The notes: generated by a model from the sequence alone, not told the origin. Shown: positions 52,618 through 62,040, numbered from the stretch's first letter. The stretch is 64,000 bases of DNA from Crocinitomix catalasitica ATCC 23190 (GCF_000621625.1 NZ_JHXV01000001.1:186001-250000); one strand, 5' to 3'. Translations and numbers: made by a program.

Positions 52618-53166
52618 TTACTTTTTCCAAGCAAATTTTTGGAATGGTTCATCAACTGGCGTATGCGCAGCATGGTTGGTATAATTACTCATTACTTTTT
52701 GAGCATATCCAACTAAAATATCTAAGTAATTTCTTTGCGTATATCCTGCATCAAAGAAAGTCTTCATACTTGCTTCAGAAATAACTCCTCTGTCTCTGAT
52801 TACCAATAAAGTCATATTTCTCAATGCTTCTAATTTAGCTGGCAAAGCCGTATTGTTGCGTAATGCATCAATGATCTTGTCATCAACTTTCATTGTATGT
52901 GCGATTGCAGTATGTGCAGGAACACAATAGTGACATTCGTTTTCTACATTAATTGTTTGCCAAACAACTGTAATCTCTTGAGCGTTAAAAGCTGTATTTT
53001 CTGTAAATGTTTTTCCTATTGCTTTGTAAGCTTCTAATAACCCTGGAGACTCAGCCATTACACCGTGTAATTTTGGTAACATACCAAATCCTTTTACTGA
53101 TGCCTCAAGCATTTCTTTTGATTCTGCTGGAGCTGATTCGATTGTGTGTACTTTAAATTGTGTCAT
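52618..53166 (-). CDS. Carboxymuconolactone decarboxylase (AhpD-like) family protein
   Basis: 182 residues, cytosolic and helical. The active-site segment VENECHYCVPAHT has Cys78, Cys81 and His85 in CxxC-xxx-H spacing after Glu77, as in AhpD-type thiol peroxidases. Such proteins cycle a disulfide to reduce peroxides or support peroxiredoxins. The neighbouring peroxiredoxin gene 66 bp upstream on the same strand supports a peroxide-defence role. A terminator follows at 52531. Confidence 0.88.
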   Translation of the reverse strand: MTQFKVHTIESAPAESKEMLEASVKGFGMLPKLHGVMAESPGLLEAYKAIGKTFTENTAFNAQEITVVWQTINVENECHYCVPAHTAIAHTMKVDDKIIDALRNNTALPAKLEALRNMTLLVIRDRGVISEASMKTFFDAGYTQRNYLDILVGYAQKVMSNYTNHAAHTPVDEPFQKFAWKK

Positions 53167-53231
53167 TATTTTGGTTTTTATTTATTTGATTATTTATTAT
53201 GATCTGCAATTGAATTGCAACTTTTACTTCC

Positions 53232-53762
53232 TTAAAATGTTTTTAAAATTTCTGCAACTGGAATGTGATCGCCGAAATCTTTTCCGTAATGTGCTTTGAC
53301 AATTGTTTGATTTTCATCGATCAAAAAATCTGCTGGAATGATAGGTTTTTTCGACATGGATTTAACATTAAAAAATCCGCTTTTCATTGCTTTGAATACA
53401 CTAGAGGGATTGAAAATTGTTTTCATCATACCACCATAAGAAAATTGAACACCATATTTCTTATAAATTTTAAAATCAGGATCCGCAAGTATTGTAAAAG
53501 GAGGGTTTTGCTTTCCTGCATAGTGTAAAATTTCTTCAGCAGGAGAGGCGAAAAGTGCGATTACTTTGATTCCTTTTTTCTCAAGCTCTTCATGTCCTCT
53601 AATTAATTCTTGAACCGCCATATTACAAAATGGACAAGAGGCAACTCTAAAAAAGGTGAGCAATACTTTTTGACCTTTATAATCTTTTAAATCAATTTTA
53701 TTGCCTTGAATGTCTGTTCCAATAAACTGGTGTGCGGAATCTTTTGCTTTTATGTGTTTCAT
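53232..53762 (-). CDS. Peroxiredoxin-like redoxin (AhpC/TSA)
   Basis: 176 residues, cytosolic. The active-site FFRVASCPFCNMAVQEL has Cys43-Pro-Phe-Cys46, so it is a CxxC thiol peroxidase or reductase of the PRXL2-like/AhpC-TSA group rather than a classic 2-Cys Prx. FTILADPDFKIYKKYGVQF and DFLIDENQTIVKAHYGKDFGDHIP complete the thioredoxin fold. It lies next to the CMD-family gene (66 bp) and was likely acquired as a redox pair. It probably draws electrons from thioredoxin. Confidence 0.87.
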   Translation of the reverse strand: MKHIKAKDSAHQFIGTDIQGNKIDLKDYKGQKVLLTFFRVASCPFCNMAVQELIRGHEELEKKGIKVIALFASPAEEILHYAGKQNPPFTILADPDFKIYKKYGVQFSYGGMMKTIFNPSSVFKAMKSGFFNVKSMSKKPIIPADFLIDENQTIVKAHYGKDFGDHIPVAEILKTF

Positions 53763-54003
53763 GCGTCTCTGCTTTTTTAATACAGGACAAATTTAGGCAG
53801 GTATTATCCATCCAGTATGGACATATCGTTCAAGCTTAAGGATATTTAATTCAAACGCTTTTTAAGGAACGAATTTGGGCGGTTTTGCCTTGAAAATCTA
53901 TGTTTTAAGAAGTCGAATAGGTAGAATTTGATGTATGATACATAATGTGTTTCCCAAAATCATTTCATTTGAATCGATTGATGGCAAGCAATAAAAGATG
54001 ATT

Positions 54004-54810
54004 TTAAGATTCGATATAAATCTGATTTGATTTTCTATATTCGGAGGGACGTTTGCCCATGATTTTAGTAAAAGTATTGCTAAATGTTGGTAAGCTATCA
54101 TAACCAACCATATGGGAGATCTCCGATATGTTATAGGCCGAATTCATCAAATAATCTAAGGACTTAAAGATGCGTAATTTTGTATAATACTTAATGTATG
54201 ACATACCTACATCCTTTTTAAATAGGCGATATAACGATTTATCGGTCATGCTAAACTTTGAGGCCAACTGCGGTAATAAATGTTCTTCGTCAATTTTTGC
54301 AGTTAAGTAATTGATGATATGTATCAGTCGTTCGTCTTTTGGCTGCGGTAATTCAACCGATAGAGAGGAGGAAGCCTTCTGTTTTAAAAGTAATTTAAAG
54401 GCCAAAGCAACGGTGTATTTATCTTTTTGAGTCTTGACAATGTCACCTGTCCAGCTTTTTGTGAATAGTAGCAATTCTAATAGTAGATTATTGATCGGAT
54501 AGATGCCTTCTTTTTTATAAAAACCATGCGCAGTTACATTCATAGGGAAGTAAAGATTCCTCATAATCACTTTTGGTGAATTAGGATAAATAGCATGCGT
54601 AACACCCGCTGGAATCCACATATAGTGTCTGGCAGGTAAATAGTATACTCTATTTATTGTTTTTACATGAACTACGCCACCTTCGGTATATAAAAATTGT
54701 CCTTTTTGGTGACTGTGAGATTCGATAAATGTTTCCCCCATTAAGTTATGATAACAATAAATGCTTTGTGGATGCTTATCAACCTCAGTTAAATAGTACT
54801 TACTATTCAT
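54004..54810 (-). CDS. AraC-family transcriptional regulator
   Basis: 268 residues. The N-terminal cupin-like sensor (about 10-110) contains CYHNLMGETFIESHSHQKGQFLYTEGG and MWIPAGVTHAIYPNSP. The C-terminal AraC double helix-turn-helix (about 165-265) has LPQLASKFSMTDKSLYRLFKKDVGMSYIKYYTKLRI and NISEISHMVGYDSLPTFSNTFTKIMGKRPSEYRKS. The effector is unknown. It lies between the redoxin pair and the CoA-transferase gene; the 242-bp gap upstream holds both its promoter and that of the divergent CoA-transferase. Confidence 0.95.
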   Translation of the reverse strand: MNSKYYLTEVDKHPQSIYCYHNLMGETFIESHSHQKGQFLYTEGGVVHVKTINRVYYLPARHYMWIPAGVTHAIYPNSPKVIMRNLYFPMNVTAHGFYKKEGIYPINNLLLELLLFTKSWTGDIVKTQKDKYTVALAFKLLLKQKASSSLSVELPQPKDERLIHIINYLTAKIDEEHLLPQLASKFSMTDKSLYRLFKKDVGMSYIKYYTKLRIFKSLDYLMNSAYNISEISHMVGYDSLPTFSNTFTKIMGKRPSEYRKSNQIYIES

Positions 54811-55003
54811 ATATAATTACAATTCGAATGGCTATTGCACTAAATTAATAAAACATTGTCTGATTTAAATAAAAAGACAATGAATATCTTGCATAAATTG
54901 CTAAGCGTTTTTATATAAAACGGTACTACAAATTGTAAATCAATCTTTTAGATTCTTTTTCGCTTCTAAGAGTTTATTAAATAGATATTAAATAATTATT
55001 AAG

Positions 55004-56512
55004 ATGGATAGAATTAAATATAGCCCTTATTTGGATATTGTTCAGACACCAGAAAAGGCAGCTTTGAATATTAAAAATAAACATGTAGTAGGTGTGAGTG
55101 GTTTTACAAAAGCAGGAGATAGTAAAACTGTTTTACCAATAGTTGCTAAAAGGGCTTTACATGAAGATTTAAAAATAACAGTATTAAGCGGTGCTTCCTT
55201 GGGGTATGATACAGATGCTGATTTGGCGAAGAATGGAGCTTTATACAAAAGGATGCCATTTCAAGCAGATCCTACCCTGAGGAAGGCCATTAATAATCAT
55301 GAGGTGCTGTATGTTGATCAGCATTTAGGGCAAACTGCTGATATGCTCCAAAATATTGATACATTTAAGATTGATATTGCAATTATTGAAGCCGTTGGCA
55401 TCACTAAAGAAGGTTATATTATTCCAACAACATCGGTTGGTAACTCCCCAATTTTCGCAGAAAAAGCGGATAAAATTATCATTGAAGTGAATCGTTCGTT
55501 TCCGGAAAGTCTAGCCGGTCTTCACGATGTTAAAATTCTAAAGAAACAACCCAATCGTGAAGTCATTCCTGTTTTAGATGCTTACACAAGAATAGGGGAT
55601 CCGTATATAAAAATAGATCCTAAAAAAGTGGTTGCAATTGTTTATACAGAGGTTCCAGATAGTCCTGCTGTAATTTCGGCGCCAGATGAGAAAACCAAGG
55701 CTATTTCTAACCATATTCTTCGTTTTTTAGAGCAAGAAGTTGAAGAAGGCAGGTTAACAGAATCTTTATTGCCTTTGCAAGCAGGAATAGGTAAAACGGC
55801 GAATGCTATTCTATCAGGATTCAAGGATAGTAAGTTTAAAAATTTGACCATGTATTCTGAAGTACTTCAAGACAGTACGTTTGAATTAATTGATGCAGGA
55901 AAATTATTGTTTGCATCCGCATCATCAATTACTGTAACAGAGAGTTGTTCGAACAAGGTTTTTGGCAATTTTGATCAATACAAAGACAAGCTTATTTTAA
56001 GGCCTCAAAATATCAGTAATGCGGCTGAGGTTATCAGTCGTTTAGGTGTAATAGGAATTAATACGGCCATTGAATTTGATATATATGGGAATGTGAATTC
56101 AACTCATATAACAGGAACTAAAATGATGAATGGCATTGGAGGTTCTGGTGATTTTGCAAGGAATGGTTATTTGAGCATCTTTGCTTGTCCATCTATTTCT
56201 AAAGAAGGTCGAATTTCACATATTGTACCAATGGTTTCTCATACTGATCATACCGAACATGATGTTGATATTTTAGTGACAGAACAAGGACTGGCAGATA
56301 TCAGAGGATTGGCACCGATCGAGCGGGCGTTACTTATTATCCAAAATTGTGTTCATCCAGATTATAAAGAACAATTGCTAGACTATTTTACTGAAGCATA
56401 TAAATTGGGAGGGCATACACCACACATCTTAAACAAAGCTTTGAGTTGGCATACATTACTGCAATCAAATGGTACAATGAAAATTGAGGAATTGGAAGTG
56501 CACCAAGCTTGA
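55004..56512 (+). CDS. Succinate CoA-transferase / acetyl-CoA hydrolase family
   Basis: 502 residues, cytosolic. Family features: VVGVSGFTKAGDSKTVLP near residue 30, GVGNSP-like SVGNSPIFAEKADKIIIEVN, the predicted catalytic Glu286 in LTMYSEVLQDST, which forms the glutamyl-CoA intermediate, and the CoA-binding loop GIGGSGDFARNG at 377-388. Length and motifs fit the Cat1/AarC/Ach1p group, which swaps CoA between succinate and acetate and can detoxify acetate. It stands alone on the plus strand and ends at a strong bidirectional terminator. The AraC gene is divergent. Confidence 0.93.
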   Translation: MDRIKYSPYLDIVQTPEKAALNIKNKHVVGVSGFTKAGDSKTVLPIVAKRALHEDLKITVLSGASLGYDTDADLAKNGALYKRMPFQADPTLRKAINNHEVLYVDQHLGQTADMLQNIDTFKIDIAIIEAVGITKEGYIIPTTSVGNSPIFAEKADKIIIEVNRSFPESLAGLHDVKILKKQPNREVIPVLDAYTRIGDPYIKIDPKKVVAIVYTEVPDSPAVISAPDEKTKAISNHILRFLEQEVEEGRLTESLLPLQAGIGKTANAILSGFKDSKFKNLTMYSEVLQDSTFELIDAGKLLFASASSITVTESCSNKVFGNFDQYKDKLILRPQNISNAAEVISRLGVIGINTAIEFDIYGNVNSTHITGTKMMNGIGGSGDFARNGYLSIFACPSISKEGRISHIVPMVSHTDHTEHDVDILVTEQGLADIRGLAPIERALLIIQNCVHPDYKEQLLDYFTEAYKLGGHTPHILNKALSWHTLLQSNGTMKIEELEVHQA

Positions 56513-56524
56513 TGGATAATATTT

Positions 56525-56563
56525 AAAATCCCACAGTATAAACATGTTTTGCTGTGGGATTTT
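56525..56563. terminator. Bidirectional intrinsic terminator
   Basis: AAAATCCCACAG pairs with CTGTGGGATTTT (12-bp stem, 15-nt loop), flanked by T-rich DNA on both strands. It sits between the convergent CoA-transferase (+) and DsbA-like (-) genes and should end both. Confidence 0.85.
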
Positions 56564-56601
56564 ACTTTAATCAAATATTCGAATTCATTTACTAGGCCGA
56601 C

Positions 56602-57249
56602 CTAGTTCTGCTTCGCAATTAAATCTCCAAGTATTTTTTTAAAAGTCTCTACTGGCTGTGCTCCTGTTGCAGCACTTTTTCTATCGAATACAAAAGTTGG
56701 CACAGAATTAATACCTAAACTTTTCCAATATTCTTGGTGTTTGGTCACTTCAGCTCTCGCTTCTTTATCATCTAATTTTGCCATTCCTTCTTCGGTATCC
56801 AGACCAACATCTAGCAATGCTTGTTTTAAAATATCTCTTTTGGAAACATCTTTTCTCTCACTAAAAAAAGCCGTTGTTAAACGCATTTTTAATTCGGTTT
56901 GTTTCCCAAAATCTCTTGCGTATTCGATTAAAATATGTGCGTCAAATGTGTTCACCATTCGCATTTCATCAAAATAATCAAAAGTAAAGTCAAGTTCTTT
57001 GCCAACAGCAATCATGTTTTGTTTTGACTCGTTTTGCTGTGCATCGGTAGAACCATATTTTTCATTAAGATGTTCGTTTATATTTTGACCTTCAGCTGGC
57101 ATCTGCGGATTTAATTCAAATGGTTGCCATTCAATTTCTACTTGGTCTTGAATTCCAAGTTCTTCAATTGCTTTTTCAATTCTTTTATAACCAATCGTAC
57201 ACCATGGACAAACCACATCTGATACGATATCTATTTTTAATTTTGTCAT
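56602..57249 (-). CDS. DsbA-family oxidoreductase (FrnE-like)
   Basis: 215 residues, no signal peptide, so cytosolic. The redox motif DVVCPWCTIGYKR has Cys14-Pro-Trp-Cys17. The helical insertion and GINSVPTFVFDRKSAATGAQP with the cis-Pro (SVPT) are hallmarks of the FrnE/2-hydroxychromene isomerase-like DsbA group. It may be a thiol-disulfide oxidoreductase or act in polyketide/aromatic metabolism in some organisms; here it is probably a redox protein. It is monocistronic. Confidence 0.9.
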   Translation of the reverse strand: MTKLKIDIVSDVVCPWCTIGYKRIEKAIEELGIQDQVEIEWQPFELNPQMPAEGQNINEHLNEKYGSTDAQQNESKQNMIAVGKELDFTFDYFDEMRMVNTFDAHILIEYARDFGKQTELKMRLTTAFFSERKDVSKRDILKQALLDVGLDTEEGMAKLDDKEARAEVTKHQEYWKSLGINSVPTFVFDRKSAATGAQPVETFKKILGDLIAKQN

Positions 57250-57497
57250 ATATTTATTTTATATTTTTTGAAGTTTTGCCAATTTTATCTTGCTAAATCA
57301 TGTAATGACTTGACGATGAAACCAACAGATTTCTCCTTAAACTATTCTACTTTAAATAGACGTGTATAGTAAGGTATACTTACTTGAATTGACGATTAAA
57401 ATTCTTTTTATTGATTTATAACCTTACGCTATAAAATTGATGTAAAAGTTAGGAGAGATATCTTTTACGAATAGGCGGTAGATCCTTTAAATCGAAT

Positions 57498-58655
57498 CTA
57501 ATTGGCTTTGAATATCAACTGAAATGCAGTTCCTGCTTCTTTTAATAATTCAATTTTACCATTTAGTTGTTCTGTTAAACTTACAACAACTTGCATACCG
57601 AGGCTTTCTGTTTCGTTAAAGTCGAGTTCCTTAGGGAAACCAACACCGTTGTCTGAAACAATTAAAGTAAAATGGTTTTCATCTTTAGATTTGATCAATA
57701 TATTAATTTGTGCATCGTTTGGCTTATCTGGGAAAGCATGTTTAAATGCATTTGTTATTAATTCCAATGCAATCATTCCAACAATTGTAGCCGTTGCTAA
57801 AGTAGGAGTGAAGTGATCGATATCTGTGTGTATTTTAATATATGAAGTGTCAAATGTAAACGAAATGTTTACAAGTAATGAGTCTATATAAGTTTGAAAA
57901 TGTACATTCTCATATTCGTCAGATGTATACAAAGCTTCATGAATTAAAGCCATTGCTTGTATTCGATTGGCTGTTTGACCCAATAGCGCAATTGATTCGG
58001 AATCCTGTGCCAAATTTTTCTGCAAATTGATTAAACTTGAAATGATTTGAAGGTTGTTTTTTACACGGTGTGTAATTTCTTTTAGGAGTAATTCCTTGAC
58101 TTGGAAAGCGTCTTTTATTTTTTCTTCCGCAGCTACTCTTTGTTGAATCTCTTTATTTAGTTTATCTACGGTTTCTTCTAGTTCTGACGTTCGTGCTTTA
58201 ACCAGTTGTTCTAGATTTCTATTTATATTTTTAATGCCAAATTCAGCTTGTTTCCGTTTGGATATATCGGTGTGAGAGCCGAATAATCGAACAACTTCGT
58301 CCTTTTCATTTAAGATGACGTCAGCTTTAGATTCAATCCAAATATAGGAACCATCTTTATGCCTGAAGCGGAATTCCATTTTGTATTCCATTTGAGGATT
58401 TTGCATATAATCCTCAATTCTCTTCTTAATTACATAAGTTTCATCAGGATGTAAATGGCTAATCCACGATTCGTAAGTGTTATCTAATTCGTGATCTTGG
58501 TAGCCAATTTGCGCTTTCCATATTTTTGAGAAATAAACCTCTCCAGTTTGGACATGCCAGTCCCAAATACCAATGTTAGCGGCATTGATGGCAAGTTCAA
58601 ATCTTTTGTTTTCAGCGTTTTGTATTTCTGCTTGCAAGTTGTGATTTTTGTCCAT
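57498..58655 (-). CDS. PAS-containing sensor histidine kinase (HisKA_2/HWE-like)
   Basis: 385 residues, soluble. A PAS domain (about 17-135, WDWHVQTGEVYFSKIWKAQIGY; PAC part YKMEFRFRHKDGSYIWIESKADV) is followed by a coiled coil (about 145-185). The HisKA_2 phosphoacceptor His196 lies in KEITHRVKNNLQIISSLINLQ. The ATPase shows LELITNAFKHAF and SDNGVGFPKEL. There is no linked response regulator, so it is an orphan. The ligand of the PAS domain is unknown. The PAS/HisKA_2 type is widely used for light, redox or stress sensing. Confidence 0.93.
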   Translation of the reverse strand: MDKNHNLQAEIQNAENKRFELAINAANIGIWDWHVQTGEVYFSKIWKAQIGYQDHELDNTYESWISHLHPDETYVIKKRIEDYMQNPQMEYKMEFRFRHKDGSYIWIESKADVILNEKDEVVRLFGSHTDISKRKQAEFGIKNINRNLEQLVKARTSELEETVDKLNKEIQQRVAAEEKIKDAFQVKELLLKEITHRVKNNLQIISSLINLQKNLAQDSESIALLGQTANRIQAMALIHEALYTSDEYENVHFQTYIDSLLVNISFTFDTSYIKIHTDIDHFTPTLATATIVGMIALELITNAFKHAFPDKPNDAQINILIKSKDENHFTLIVSDNGVGFPKELDFNETESLGMQVVVSLTEQLNGKIELLKEAGTAFQLIFKAN

Positions 58656-58919
58656 GGTTATTTCTCTAAACCTAAAAATACAAATTCGTACTATACATAA
58701 ACTTTAACAGTAGACATTCTTTTTAAATTTAAAAAACTGTTAAAATTGAAGTTTTGGGTGTACCAAAGATAGTCGATCTGGTTTAATTAAACTAGTCAAT
58801 AGATAATTAGTTAGGGTATTGAATAAAAGACAGTTCTAAAGCAGTCTGTTGGTTTTTATCATTTTTGGAGTAAATTGCAATGAAGTTTTAATCCAAAAAA
58901 AATAATTATTTAGATCAAT

Positions 58920-59558
58920 CTATTTAACTTTCTCATTAAATTTATATCCTATACCAAAGCTTAGCATTTCTGTAAAAACCCAATTGTTTAAAGCTAAAAT
59001 TTGATTGTTTTCATCTAGATTCTTATAGAACATAATGCCAACTCCGAATTTTTGAGAAAGGTATATATTTTTTAAAATAAAAATTTCAAAAGCGATTCCA
59101 ATATTGTTTTCGACCGCTAAAATTGGGCCAATTTCGTTTTCGTGTTTGATGTAGCTATAATCGAGTTCAGAAGTCGGATTCTCGACTAATTTATCAAGTG
59201 CATAATGTGTTTCAAAACGAATATGTGATTTTGTAAATTGATTGCTATAGAAAACATGAGCAACAAAAACATCCTTTAAATTAAATAGACGATATTTTAA
59301 ATTTAAATCGGTACCCCAATGCTCACTTTGAGTCGTGGAGTAAAATGTCTTTTTGTAGAATACTGATTGAGGGAAATTATTTAACTTATTTATATGATAT
59401 TTAACACCAATACCTATCTGTAATTTATCAAATTTATAGTTGACCAATAAGCTCTGATTCCGACCGGTGCCGACAACATTAAAATTCGATTCAATTTGAA
59501 ATTGCGCAAATGTTAAATGGCAAAAGAAAATGAAGGGAAGAATTAGATAATTTTTCAT
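58920..59558 (-). CDS. Outer-membrane beta-barrel-like protein, unknown function
   Basis: 212 residues with a signal peptide (LILPFIFFCHLTFAQ). Alternating strands (QSLLVNYKFDKLQIGIGVKYHI, TTQSEHWGTDLNLKYRLF, VFYSNQFTKSHIRFETHYALD, FEIFILKNIYLSQKFGVGIMF) fit a barrel of about 10-12 strands. The C-terminus FGIGYKFNEKVK has its last aromatic a few residues before the end. No porin or receptor family is recognised. Confidence 0.6.
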   Translation of the reverse strand: MKNYLILPFIFFCHLTFAQFQIESNFNVVGTGRNQSLLVNYKFDKLQIGIGVKYHINKLNNFPQSVFYKKTFYSTTQSEHWGTDLNLKYRLFNLKDVFVAHVFYSNQFTKSHIRFETHYALDKLVENPTSELDYSYIKHENEIGPILAVENNIGIAFEIFILKNIYLSQKFGVGIMFYKNLDENNQILALNNWVFTEMLSFGIGYKFNEKVK

Positions 59559-59665
59559 AAAGTTTAAAAAATAAGTGAGGTCATTATTGTAAACACTTAT
59601 TTTTTAAAAATATTTAAAGGAAGACAAAATAAATTTGTAGAATCGAATGAAATTAGTGATGTAAC

Positions 59666-60889
59666 TTATTTCAAATCATCAATCAATAACATTAATTTCT
59701 CAATAGTAACATGTTCCATAATTACAATTTTAAACCATTTTGGTGCAGCGTGGTTGTCCGGAACCAATCCGAATTTGCTGGCGATCGCTGGTTGAACAAA
59801 TTGACTGCGAATTGTGATAATATTCGACATGTCATGTCGGTAGAATTCGATGTTTAAAGCAGCCAATTGTTTGCACATCCATTCCGTTCTTTTTTGAAGG
59901 ATGAATATTTTTTCTTGCCAACCAAAAGGTCCGTTTTTCACTAGAATCATCCAAACGGCTATTGCATTTGCACCCGATCGACTGCCGATTAATGTAAAAT
60001 CTTCTCCTTCAACATAACTCGCTTCTTGGGTATTTACATTTTGAATCAATCCTTTTCGAATCAAGAAAATCCCTGTTCCATAAGGTGCCTGTGCCATTTT
60101 ATGCGCATCTAAAGTAAAAGATGAGATGTTTTTATTCTTAAATGTAAGTCGACTTTCAGCATCTGTGAATGGATAATAGAATCCACCATACGCACCATCA
60201 ATATGTAATTTAAATTCGCAAGCGAATTCGGTAAGTGGATTGGTATAAGCCTCAATATTATCCACAGAACCAAACATGGTTGTCATCATATTGCAAATTA
60301 CAATGAAGTACTTTTTGCCTTTACTTTTTGCTTGTTGAATGGTTGCTTTCACTGCCGATTCTGATATGTTTCTTGTATCCTGATCAACGGCTGTTTTAAA
60401 TATGTCGATTGACAAGAGGTTGGAAGCCTTATCCATCGAATAGTGACTGTCTTCACTACAGATGATACAAATCTCTTCTCTTTTAGCTGCATGATGATTT
60501 ACAAAGGAGTTACGGTAAATCCAAATCGCTTGAATATTTGCTTCTGTTCCACCTGAAGCTACATAGCCATCTTGTGCACCAGTTTCACCTTGAAGGATGT
60601 CGACTGCGCAAATCTCAATCAACTCCTTTTCGAGGTCTTGTGTACCTTGAAAAAACGATTCAGACTTCCCCAATGTATGGCATCCAATATGATTCGGGTT
60701 TTGAATTAAACTCGAAATAAAAGGAGCGTCTTTGACAAATGTTGCATCTTGATTAAACACTTTATCATCGAGGTAAGAAGCTGGAATGCCTAAAATATTC
60801 TCTTCGTCATAATTTACATTGTTTTGCAATGCATTAAAAACGATTGATTTGATCTCCTCTTGTGATTTTTTTTGCCAGTGCTTATTCAT
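59666..60889 (-). CDS. PLP-dependent group II decarboxylase
   Basis: 407 residues, cytosolic. PLP-enzyme fold type I: ASGGTEANIQAIW (phosphate site), CSEDSHYSMDKAS (His149 stacks on the cofactor ring), FKLHIDGAYGGFYYPF (Asp231 contacts the pyridine N) and TLDAHKMAQAPYGTG (Schiff-base Lys264). This is the pattern of glutamate/tyrosine/aromatic-type decarboxylases (group II). The substrate cannot be told. The 32-bp direct repeat (copy 1) lies about 64 bp upstream of its start. Confidence 0.93.
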   Translation of the reverse strand: MNKHWQKKSQEEIKSIVFNALQNNVNYDEENILGIPASYLDDKVFNQDATFVKDAPFISSLIQNPNHIGCHTLGKSESFFQGTQDLEKELIEICAVDILQGETGAQDGYVASGGTEANIQAIWIYRNSFVNHHAAKREEICIICSEDSHYSMDKASNLLSIDIFKTAVDQDTRNISESAVKATIQQAKSKGKKYFIVICNMMTTMFGSVDNIEAYTNPLTEFACEFKLHIDGAYGGFYYPFTDAESRLTFKNKNISSFTLDAHKMAQAPYGTGIFLIRKGLIQNVNTQEASYVEGEDFTLIGSRSGANAIAVWMILVKNGPFGWQEKIFILQKRTEWMCKQLAALNIEFYRHDMSNIITIRSQFVQPAIASKFGLVPDNHAAPKWFKIVIMEHVTIEKLMLLIDDLK

Positions 60890-60952
60890 AGGTGGTTGTT
60901 TTTAATCAGTCGGCAAAATTAACTATTAATAGAGGAATGATTGGATTTATGA

Positions 60953-60984
60953 TGATGATATTTCTCATGTTTATTCGCTACTTA
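60953..60984. repeat. 32-bp direct repeat, copy 1 (left bound of the RAYT unit)
   Basis: Begins TGATGATATTTCTCATG and ends GCTACTTA; identical over 32 bp to 61907-61938. It lies upstream of the decarboxylase gene. Confidence 0.92.
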
Positions 60985-61091
60985 ATAACTGGTATTGTTA
61001 AAATGTTTTCAATTGAATAATGAGCAAATATTGATAATTATAGATCGATCATGCTTTGCTGAAAATGTTGTGTTTTAATATATGTTATCGG

Positions 61092-61706
61092 TTAATCATT
61101 GTCTCGAATTTTATCTTTACCCCAATTTGTGGGGTTGTTGATAATGTATCGTGATATGGTTTCAAACGATTTTTTATCACGGATAATATGGTCATAAAAT
61201 CGAGGCTGCCATGCAAAATCAAAACCCAACCGGTTGGCGTGTTTTGTTACGGCAGATTTGTATGAACGAATAATGGTTGATATTGAATTTGATTTGGGCG
61301 AAATATTTGCCATTGTTTTGTTTTTTTGTTCATTGATTGCGGGTTTTTGATAATATGATAGAGGCGTTGCATGCAACGCCTCTATCATATTATCCGTCGA
61401 TCCGTGATTTTCTATTTCGTTTTCTATTTTATTCCCTTTCAAAATCAATACACCGTGAATATGATCTGGCATTACCACAAATTCACCCAATTTTACATTT
61501 TTTGTATGGTTTTTAATTTCGTGCCAAAACACATTGGCCAAAACACCAATATTTGATAAAACCATTTTTCCATTTATTATTTTACCAAAATAATGATCTC
61601 TGTTTTTGGTGCAAATGGTAATAAAGTACGCACCATCCCATCGATAATCCCAATTTTGCAATCGGGTAGATTCGATTCGGTATTTGTTTTGGAATTTAGT
61701 ACTCAT
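61092..61706 (-). CDS. REP-associated tyrosine transposase (RAYT), Y1 HUH family
   Basis: 204 residues from the ATG at 61704-61706 (MSTKFQNKYRIESTRLQNWDY); a longer start at 61763 adds a basic leader not typical of the family. The HUH motif lies in VVMPDHIHGVLIL (His82, His84) and the catalytic Tyr149 in TIIRSYKSAVTKH. FAWQPRFYDHIIRDKKS and ISRYIINNPTNWGKD close the domain. RAYT enzymes cut single-stranded DNA at REP-type hairpins. A perfect 46-bp palindrome lies inside this gene (residues 105-120). No accessory transposition gene is present. Confidence 0.92.
   Translation of the reverse strand: MSTKFQNKYRIESTRLQNWDYRWDGAYFITICTKNRDHYFGKIINGKMVLSNIGVLANVFWHEIKNHTKNVKLGEFVVMPDHIHGVLILKGNKIENEIENHGSTDNMIEALHATPLSYYQKPAINEQKNKTMANISPKSNSISTIIRSYKSAVTKHANRLGFDFAWQPRFYDHIIRDKKSFETISRYIINNPTNWGKDKIRDND
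61349..61394. repeat. Perfect 46-bp palindrome within the RAYT gene (REP-like hairpin)
   Basis: The sequence equals its own reverse complement across 61349-61394, with centre TTGCATGCAA. It encodes residues 105-120 of the transposase without disturbing the frame. A 46-bp perfect self-complement is far beyond chance and fits a REP-like hairpin substrate. Confidence 0.93.
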
Positions 61707-61906
61707 CGTTAAAACGCTTTTTTTTAATTTAACCAAATAATTGTGTTGCCGCTTACGATACATTTTTTTTACCGAACAGAACGTATTTACTCACAGTTTC
61801 CATAGAACCCTAAATTCAACTCATAGGTAATTGTATTATTTTGATCTTTTTATGCTTACGTAGTATCATGAATATAGAAATAATTCAACAAATTATGACT
61901 TGTTTT

Positions 61907-61938
61907 TGATGATATTTCTCATGTTTATTCGCTACTTA
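61907..61938. repeat. 32-bp direct repeat, copy 2 (right bound of the RAYT unit)
   Basis: Identical to 60953-60984. It lies 3 bp before the T/A-tract of the terminator that serves the redoxin gene at 62041. Confidence 0.92.
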
Positions 61939-61941
61939 TTG

Positions 61942-61986
61942 CAAAAAAAAAGCAGTTAAAAACAAAATTAATTGTCTTTAACTGCT
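61942..61986 (-). terminator. Intrinsic terminator of the redoxin operon
   Basis: AGCAGTTAAA (61951-61960) pairs with TTTAACTGCT (61977-61986). On the minus strand the hairpin is followed directly by nine T residues, the classic rho-independent form. It lies 54 bp beyond the stop at 62041. Confidence 0.88.
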
Positions 61987-62040
61987 CATAATGTTTAATA
62001 AAAATTAATTATTAAACTCACTCAGAATTATCTTTAAATC

